This document shows, piece by piece, positions 63,377-64,000 of a stretch of DNA of 64,000 nucleotides. The stretch's first letter is position 1. Every line of letters begins with the position of its first letter. The notes beneath the pieces were generated by a model that had not been told where the DNA came from, did not search any database, and was given only the letters and a program-made list of their open reading frames with translations. The stretch spans positions 186,001-250,000 of the forward strand of contig NZ_JAFBIL020000001.1 of assembly GCF_016809835.1 (NCBI RefSeq). Reading direction: 5' to 3'. The translations under genes were made by a program, and so were the position numbers. This DNA is from Massilia soli (GTDB lineage Bacteria > Pseudomonadota > Gammaproteobacteria > Burkholderiales > Burkholderiaceae_D).

Positions 63377-64000
63377 TTATTGTGATTTGAACGCAAACGT
63401 TTTAGCGGTTCCTTTCGGAGTCGTGACCTTCACGACCAGGCTTCCGGATGCACATGCGGAATCGGGCTTGACGGTCACCGCGTGAATTGTACCGCCGATT
63501 GCGTTCGAGGATGGAACCGATGCGGGGACCACTTCCCCAAGGCTCAGCTTGACCAGGTCGATGCCGGAAATGCTAGTGTTCTCAGGCAACGGATTGTTGT
63601 TCTTGTCGTGCAAGCGGAAATACAGGGTACGGGCACCGCAGGATGCGCCGGCCACGCCAGCGATTTCATCGACGGCGCCATCGGCTGTCGCCCAGTCGCG
63701 GCAGACGTCGCCGGTGCACACCTGGCGCTTCAGGAACGGGGTCGACTCGCTGAACACGATGACGGTCGAGGCGCTGATGTAGTTGATGCCCCACTTGCCG
63801 TTGCCGGTAGCGCGGTACACCGTGCTGTTATACGGAATCGGCAGGTCGCCTGAGGCGGCGGAATAGACGCCGTCTTCGCCCGTGTCGAGGAACGGATCGC
63901 TCAGGTCGGCAAACGGCTCGCCGCCGGACAGGCAGGTGTCGACCAGCGGACGGTAGACGGCTGGGACAGCGCCGTTGGCGTCGACGAAGCTGGTGCAGCT
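63377..64000 (-). CDS. Unidentified protein, C-terminal 207 residues (cut by window end)
   Basis: The frame is open to the window edge, so only the C-terminal part is seen. It has an acidic stretch with possible calcium-binding character (DLSDPFLDTGEDGVYSAASG), four or five cysteines (VCTGDVCRDW, GASCGARTLYF, PDSACASG), and a beta-rich Ig-like ending (GTIHAVTVKPDSACASGSLV, TPKGTAKTFAFKSQ). This suggests an exported protein with Ig-like modules; no family can be named with confidence. Its stop codon touches the aroKB start, so it is probably co-transcribed. Confidence 0.7.
   Translation of the reverse strand, partial: SCTSFVDANGAVPAVYRPLVDTCLSGGEPFADLSDPFLDTGEDGVYSAASGDLPIPYNSTVYRATGNGKWGINYISASTVIVFSESTPFLKRQVCTGDVCRDWATADGAVDEIAGVAGASCGARTLYFRLHDKNNNPLPENTSISGIDLVKLSLGEVVPASVPSSNAIGGTIHAVTVKPDSACASGSLVVKVTTPKGTAKTFAFKSQ

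Overview
The window is high-GC, almost fully coding chromosomal DNA. It most resembles a betaproteobacterium of the Oxalobacteraceae (Massilia, Duganella or Janthinobacterium type). That placement is an inference from gene order (fmdB-DUF502-aspS; pth-rplY-prs-tRNA-Gln-ispE-lolB-TPR-mutM-mutY; kdsD-kdsC-lptCAB-rpoN), from a PEP-CTERM/exosortase-type surface protein, from a subclass B3 metallo-beta-lactamase and from the style of the dispersed repeats. No rRNA, CRISPR array, prophage or complete insertion sequence is visible. The only RNA gene found is tRNA-Gln(UUG).

Layout. 1-9,600: aspS (cut by the window start), DUF502 and FmdB proteins, a parvulin lipoprotein, a TPMT-type methyltransferase, and a ubiquinone group (ubiB, ubiJ, a Tim44-like protein, ubiE), then a PhyH dioxygenase, DUF971 and HIT proteins. 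9,600-17,000: a 1,342-residue FAD/Fe-S oxidoreductase, a YqaA-like membrane protein, ilvA and queF. 17,250-21,150: ptsN and hprK, two unfamiliar small genes, then rapZ. 21,150-23,220: a VOC protein, an enoyl-CoA hydratase/HIBYL-CoA hydrolase and hpf. 23,525-30,800: a tight minus-strand operon (FAD monooxygenase/old-yellow-enzyme fusion, SDR, MarR, enoyl-CoA hydratase, acyl-CoA dehydrogenase, RidA) of the type used for aerobic CoA-dependent anthranilate breakdown, followed by a GlxA-type regulator. 30,875-39,120: an M23 peptidase and the envelope operon kdsD-kdsC-lptC-lptA-lptB-rpoN, divergent from a CPA2 antiporter. 39,170-49,940: an accessory-leaning stretch with a diguanylate cyclase, MOSC protein, B3 beta-lactamase, ychF, patatin, Bug binding protein, transglutaminase-like protein, PRISE-type reductase and PEP-CTERM protein. 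49,970-64,000: housekeeping genes pth, rplY, prs, tRNA-Gln, ispE, lolB, TPR lipoprotein, mutM, dynamin, mutY, dgt, an in-frame aroK-aroB fusion, and the C-terminal part of an unidentified protein.

How the parts connect. The conserved proteobacterial string rpoN-hpf-ptsN-hprK-rapZ is present but taken apart. The catabolic operon lies between rpoN and hpf, and ptsN-hprK-rapZ sits on the opposite strand with two unfamiliar genes between hprK and rapZ. RpoN may control a gene in this same window: the PEP-CTERM gene carries a well-spaced -24/-12 sequence at 49,303-49,317. The catabolic operon is preceded by an 18-bp perfect dyad overlapping a plausible -35, a good candidate site for its own MarR protein.

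The other structural theme is a family of REP-like inverted repeats (core TTCCCGCG...CGCGGGAA) placed between genes. One copy, downstream of mutY, appears to have been split by a roughly 250-bp segment that carries a second, diverged repeat pair and is flanked by a 10-bp direct repeat.
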